From positions 1 to 12,473 of the forward strand of contig JADGJA010000690.1 of NCBI GenBank assembly GCA_027596035.1: DNA of 12,473 nt, written 5' to 3'. The position numbers were made by a program, and so were the translations under genes. A model generated the notes under the pieces. It was not told the origin of the DNA and made no database searches. It was given only the letters and a program-made list of their open reading frames with translations. Below are positions 8,419-12,473 of the stretch, one piece after another; within the stretch, counting starts at the first letter, position 1; the number at the start of each line of letters is the position of its first letter. This DNA is from Thoreauomyces humboldtii. Taxonomy: Eukaryota > Chytridiomycota > Chytridiomycetes > Spizellomycetales > Powellomycetaceae.

Positions 8419-10016
8419 CTAAGCGGGCATGACTCTGTAGACATTGGCGCTCTTCTTGACCAGGAAGCCTTGATGATTCAGCAGTTCGACGACACGATCG
8501 ACGGGCTCGCACTGCAGCTGAACATCTGCCGGGATGTAAGCTGTACCCGCAGTGCCAGTAAACTAGTGTGCAGAAGACATGAACCTACCTCGTGCAGCTC
8601 TTTGTAGCTCAGCAAGCGTGATGTGAGAGTTTCCTGTCTGTCTGCTCATGTCCTGAACTCGGTCGATGAACCTGAAAACCCATATCCTCGAACTTTGAAT
8701 GCAAAAGCTCGAAAGAGGTTGCGGAAGAGACACGAGACTTACATCTGAACCTCTTTCTGCTTGCCCACTTTCCTCTTGACGGTCGCTTTGGCGCCCGAGG
8801 CACGGTCGTCGCCCTCTCTCGAGTCTTTTCCCCCCACCGCCTGTCGAATCGTCTGAGACGCTTCGACGGACGCCTTGACCTGAATCTGAGTGCGGATCGC
8901 GGCTTCCACGATCTCCGTCGCATCGCGCGCGTCTTTCTCGGTGACGTCGGTTCTCAGAGCCGCTCGAGCGCGGGCGAGAGCCGCCGTGCTGGCGGATTCC
9001 AGGTGCAGGACCGTGATGCGCGTGTCCGTCCGTCTCGAGAACTCGGACTGAAGTTTGGTGTACCAGGAGCGCAGGAACGTGGCTGCCGGACGTGTGAGCT
9101 GAGGGTGGACGTACTGTTGAGCATATGCAAGGAACGCTCGAAGAAGGTTCGAGGGGAGAGGCTGGACGGGATGTTCCGGGCCGATCTTGAGGTATTCTGA
9201 GAGAGGTATAGTGTCACTGGAGGCAAACATCTTGGCGTATTGCGAACACTGTGCATTGAGTGATGAATGGAGGCTGATGCAATTGTCTACTTGAGAAGAG
9301 TCCGATACCCTGACAGAAGTATCGTCGAGCACAAAAACCAAGTCGAACTGACTGATTAACGATTCCGGCAACTCGAGATTATCAACGACGCTTATCTTGC
9401 TGCGATCGCATCGACCGCCGTAAGGAGTCGCGGTCGCAAGAACAACGGCACGAGCGTACAGATCGACGTAGGATCTACTCGCAGCATGCGAGACTCTGAC
9501 CCTCTGCGAGCGCATTGCGGCAAGGAGCCGTTGCTGTCCAGCGTTCGACAGCGCTGTGAGATTGTCCATGACGCAAAGGCCACGGTCCGAAAGGACGAGG
9601 GGTCCCGCTTCCAGGCTGTATTCGTCCGCGTTCGAGAGACGCGTGACCGACGCATCGATGCGGCCGGGACATTCAAACATCACCGCACGAGGAGCAGCGG
9701 CGTGTGCGGCAGAGAGCATCCGCCGACTCCCCTGTCCGGGATCTCCGACCAGCAGCATGTTCAGCGTGCCCATCGAGGGTTCGTTCGTTCCAGGAGGATT
9801 TGCCGCTTGGCCGCTCAGTAGTGTCAGCACCATGCCCGCCTTCACCAGCTCGTGTCCGACGGTTTCGGGACAGACAGAGTTGACCAGAAGACGGAACAGG
9901 TCTTTGGGACGACGCAAGAGATCCTGAATTCCATATAGATCGGCTTTGGAAAATGAGAAACTCTGATCATCTAGAGTTTGCGCCGTCTCATCCACTGAAT
10001 CGGACGGCGTGTCCAT
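8419..10016 (-). CDS. MCM8: MCM8-like protein with degenerate AAA+ ATPase motifs
   Basis: MCM8 works with MCM9 as a helicase in homologous recombination and meiosis; it acts in the nucleus. Minus-strand exons are 10016-8743, 8671-8589 and 8525-8419 (introns 71 and 63 nt, phases 2 and 1), giving 487 residues. FRLLVNSVCPETVGHELVKA (41-60) and FSKADLYGIQDLL match MCM8 better than other MCMs. The C-terminus NHQGFLVKKSANVYRVMPA is the MCM8 winged helix. The catalytic residues are substituted: the P-loop reads GDPGQGSR (91-98; Lys replaced by Ser), Walker B is MDNL (Glu replaced by Asn152), sensor 1 is ATATP (Asn replaced by Thr197), the Arg finger is ISQFD (Arg replaced by Gln223) and sensor 2 is ITVLHLE (Arg replaced by Leu337). 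The protein is much shorter than the roughly 800 residues of typical MCM8, and no full N-terminal OB/zinc domain is seen. The frame stays open for 51 codons upstream of 10016 without an ATG, so an upstream exon is possible. It is either a pseudo-ATPase partner subunit or a decaying gene; the intact frame, spliced C-terminus and fold favour the former. MCMDC2, another degenerate MCM, is an alternative. Confidence 0.88.
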
Positions 10017-10338
10017 GTGTTGAGCGACGAGGACGGTTTCCCACGGAAAGCAAAGTTTCCAGGTCTGAAGACTGTTTAGGCGGGCAGCCTGGCTGAGCGA
10101 GCCTGTTGACTTTTCTGGAGATTCGGATACGCAGTAGGTGCGCAGGGAACGAGGCCATACACCGCACTGCTACATACAGTACCTACCATGTTGAGGCCTT
10201 GCAGAGGTATTCACTTGCCACCCGCACTGCTGTGCACCTCGTTCGTCGAAATTGTGTGTGGGCCGTGTGCGGATCGTACCAGGTATGGGGAAGACGCGCG
10301 TGGGCCTTTGTTTTTCTTTTCTTTTCCCTCGTCGTTCC

Positions 10339-10356
10339 GTCGTCGTCGTCGTCGTC
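10339..10356 (+). repeat. (GTC)6 trinucleotide repeat
   Basis: There are six perfect GTC copies immediately after the pyrimidine-rich tract upstream of PAB1. In the antisense direction they encode a run of Asp in a short open frame that I regard as spurious. Confidence 0.85.
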
Positions 10357-10361
10357 GTTCG

Positions 10362-10402
10362 CCACAAAAAAACCCCCCCCACAAAAACCCATTACAAAAA
10401 AC
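10362..10402 (+). promoter_or_regulatory. PAB1: A-rich tracts in the PAB1 leader region
   Basis: Oligo(A) runs of 7 (10366-10372), 5 (10383-10387) and 6 (10396-10401) are separated by C runs. A further 5-A run lies at 10632-10636 and a 9-A run at 10642-10650, ending six bases before the ATG. Mammalian PABPC1 represses its own translation by binding oligo(A) in its 5' UTR. The same logic could apply here if these tracts are transcribed, which the sequence alone cannot show. Confidence 0.4.
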
Positions 10403-10656
10403 CAGGATTCAAGGACTTACCTGCAAGCTAATCCTAGAGAGACTCCTTTACTGCGACGCTCCCTCTTGATCACTAGCTTCAAACAAAAGACGTGAGCGCT
10501 TGCATTCCTCTCAGAGATGGAAGAAGTTGCGTCCTGCTGCTCGGATCTGTCCTCCTGCTAATCGTGCCCCTGAATTCTCTCCTGTAGTCAAAGACAACCC
10601 TCTTTGCGACTTCGTCCTTCTTCCGCACTTTAAAAACACTCAAAAAAAAAGCAACG

Positions 10657-12473
10657 ATGGCCACTACCGCTGCTCCTTCGATCAACGAGGCTTCCGTCCA
10701 GCAGACTGAGGCTCCCGTGGACGCAAAGGCTGTCGCCGCTGCGGCTGCCGCTGCTGTAGCCGTGACTGACGCTTCCGTTGACCCCGTCGCTGCCGCTGCT
10801 GCCACTGCTGCTGCCGCTGCTGCTGCCGCCGCCTACCAGCAACAGCCTCTGCCCTACGCCAACCAGCAAGCCGCCCCCGTCGCCATGGCTCCGGGACCGA
10901 ATGCTGCTCCTGCTGGAACCACCAACGCTAGCCTCTACGTTGGAGACCTCGGTAGGTGAAGGCAAGCATGAGTTGGCGGGAGGGAAGACGAGCACGAGCG
11001 CGAGCGTATGAAGGAAGCTCTCTTTTGTGAGACTGCGCACGTCTTGGAGGGTAAACTCCCTTGAAAGTCCTTTCCTTTTCCCAAACCTTTCTGTCCTTAT
11101 TTCCCACATCGGCTTACACATGCTACTTTCTTTTCACAATGATTAGACCCCGCGGTCACCGAGGCTCAGCTGTTCGACACCTTCAATGCGCTCGGTCCCG
11201 TCGCGTCCATCCGTGTCTGCCGTGACGCAGTCACCCGTCGTTCCCTCGGCTACGCCTACGTCAACTACCACGCCGTCCCTGATGCTGAGCGTGCTCTCGA
11301 CAACCTGAACTATGCTGTCCTGAAGGACCGTCCCATGCGTATCATGTGGTCCCAGCGCGATCCCGCTCAGCGTCGCGCCGGAGCCGGAAACATTTTCATC
11401 AAGAACCTCGACCCCCTGATTGACACTCGTGCCCTCCACGAGACTTTTACCGCTTTTGGCCCCATCCTGTCCTGCAAAGTTGCCATGGACGGCGAGACCT
11501 CCAGGGGCTACGGATTTGTTCACTTTGAGGACGGCGACTCTGCCGAGCAGGCCATCAAACACGTCAACGGCATGTTGTTGAACGAGCGCAAAGTGTATGT
11601 GCGGTGGAGGAACTTTAGGATTGTTGATGTCTTTTGCTCATTCGGTTCGCCTTTCTAGTTTTGTCGGCCTCCACGTCCCCAGGAAGGAACGCATGTCCAA
11701 GATCGAAGAGATGCGTTCCAAGTTTACCAACATCTACGTCAAGAACCTTGACGAATCTATCTCTGACGAAGAATTCCGTACCATGTTCCGGGCCTTTGGT
11801 GAGGTCACCTCAGCCATTCTCACCCGAGACTCCGACGGCAAGTCCCGCGGCTTCGGTTTTGTCAACTTTGCTTCCCACGAGGAGGCCCGTGTCGCTGTCG
11901 AGGAGATGCATGAGAAGGAAATCAACGGAAAGCAGCTTTACGTCTCGCGCGCTCAGAAGAAGTCGGAGCGCGAGGAAGAGCTCCGCCGTCAGTACGAGCG
12001 CATCCGCGAGGAGAAGCTCAACAAGTACCAGGGCGTCAACCTTTACGTCAAGAACCTTGACGACACCATTGATGATGAGAAGCTCCGCCAGGAGTTCTCT
12101 GTCTACGGCGTCATCACCTCGGCCAAGGTCATGCACGATGACAAGACTGGAACCTCTAAGGGCTTCGGTTTTGTCTGCTTCTCCTCCCCCGAGGAGGCAA
12201 CCAAGGCTGTTACCGACATGAACGGTCGCATGATTGCCACCAAGCCCATCTATGTTGCCCTCGCACAACGCAAGGAGATCCGCCGTCAGCAGCTCTCTGC
12301 TCAGGTTCAGCAACGTAACCAGATCCGCATGCAGCAAGCCGTTGGCATGCCCGGCCCTTACCCTGGAGCCCCTGTCTTCTACCCCCCCGGCGGTATGCCC
12401 CCTCAGGCCCAGCGCCCTGGCATGTTCTACCCTCAGCAGATGGGTCCCCGCCCCCGTTGGGCCGGCCCTGGTG
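10657..12473 (+). CDS. PAB1: Poly(A)-binding protein, cytoplasmic (Pab1), 5' part
   Basis: Pab1 coats mRNA poly(A) tails and links them to eIF4G, deadenylation and mRNA stability. Exons are 10657-10951, 11147-11594 and 11659 to the window edge. Introns are 195 nt (donor GTAGGT, acceptor GATTAG) and 64 nt (GTATGT, TTCTAG), and both junctions restore conserved family sequence (LYVGDL+DPAVTEAQL and NERKV+[11 protein letters not shown]). 519 residues are covered. Residues 1-90 are Ala/Gln-rich. The four RRMs are RRM1 about 91-167 (RNP2 LYVGDL, RNP1 LGYAYVNY), RRM2 about 179-256 ([14 protein letters not shown]), RRM3 about 271-347 ([14 protein letters not shown]) and RRM4 about 374-450 ([14 protein letters not shown]). 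All aromatic RNP residues expected in the family are present. The Pro/Gln/Met-rich linker follows and runs off the window, so the C-terminal MLLE domain and stop are not seen. The start is the ATG at 10657, just after an A-rich leader. The first intron, within RRM1, is the longest in the window. Confidence 0.97.

Larger units (their letters stand above)
10017..10656. promoter_or_regulatory. Divergent promoter and leaders of MCM8-like and PAB1
   Basis: This 640-bp spacer lies between outward-facing start codons. On the PAB1 side, a pyrimidine tract at about 10307-10338 (TTTTTCTTTTCTTTTCCC) is followed by six GTC triplets (10339-10356). An A/C-rich stretch at 10362-10402 and a nine-A run at 10642-10650 then precede the ATG. 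CT-rich blocks before the transcription start are common in highly expressed fungal genes. On the MCM8-like side, the frame of the ATG is open from 10169 to 10016, and a short antisense frame at 10183-10392 contains a weakly MCM-like segment, so some of this spacer could be coding or former coding sequence. Confidence 0.6.

Noticed and set aside
8290..8607. 105-codon + strand frame
   Set aside because: It is antisense to the two last exons of the MCM8-like gene, whose frames and splice phases are strongly supported by the winged-helix sequence.
10183..10392. 69-codon minus-strand frame with an Asp run, between the MCM8-like gene and PAB1
   Set aside because: It is not annotated as a gene: the Asp run is the (GTC)6 repeat, the N-terminus comes from the A/C tracts, and no splice site joins it cleanly to the MCM8-like exon. 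Its weak MCM-like segment is kept only as a speculative finding.
10630..11121. 163-codon minus-strand frame, Ser/Gly-rich
   Set aside because: It is a shadow of the GCT/GCC Ala repeats of the PAB1 first exon and runs into its intron.
1..12473. tRNA, rRNA, transposon termini, CRISPR-like arrays
   Set aside because: Reading both strands of the spacers I saw no cloverleaf with A/B boxes, no long terminal or inverted repeats with target duplications, and no regularly spaced repeats. A dedicated search was not possible.

Overview
The window is nuclear DNA from a fungus, most likely a basidiomycete. All genes are protein-coding, and most are interrupted by short introns (63-115 nt) with GTRNGN donors and CAG/TAG/AAG acceptors. 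The coding sequence is GC-rich, and genes alternate strands with compact spacers. There are five genes in the order (+), (-), (+), (-), (+). They form convergent 3' ends at 952-1221 and 8158-8418 and divergent promoters at 4620-5489 and 10017-10656. No RNA gene, transposon or CRISPR array was found.

Layout: (1) 165-951 (+) is the 3' end of a membrane transporter of the triose-phosphate/nucleotide-sugar transporter (TPT) family, and its start lies outside the window. (2) 4619-1222 (-) is a complete five-exon gene for a 1030-residue M16A metallopeptidase (insulysin/Ste23 type) with an intact HxxEH zinc site, an Arg-rich presequence-like N-terminus and a C-terminal SKL peroxisomal signal. (3) 5490-8157 (+) is a six-exon gene for a 780-residue protein that I do not recognise; it has an SH3-like segment at its N-terminus. 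(4) 10016-8419 (-) is a three-exon gene for a 487-residue MCM8-like protein. It keeps the MCM fold and the C-terminal winged helix but has lost every classical ATPase residue I can align, and no complete N-terminal OB/zinc domain is visible. (5) 10657-12473 (+) is the 5' part of the poly(A)-binding protein gene, with four RRMs, cut by the window end in the Pro/Gln/Met-rich linker.

The five genes do not form a pathway; this is an ordinary fungal gene neighbourhood. The most noteworthy items are the MCM8-like pseudo-ATPase, the double targeting signals on the insulysin, the unrecognised SH3-like protein, and the A-rich leader of the poly(A)-binding protein gene, which may allow self-regulation. 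The exon structures were worked out by hand from reading frame, splice consensus and family alignment from memory. Transcript data would be needed to confirm them.
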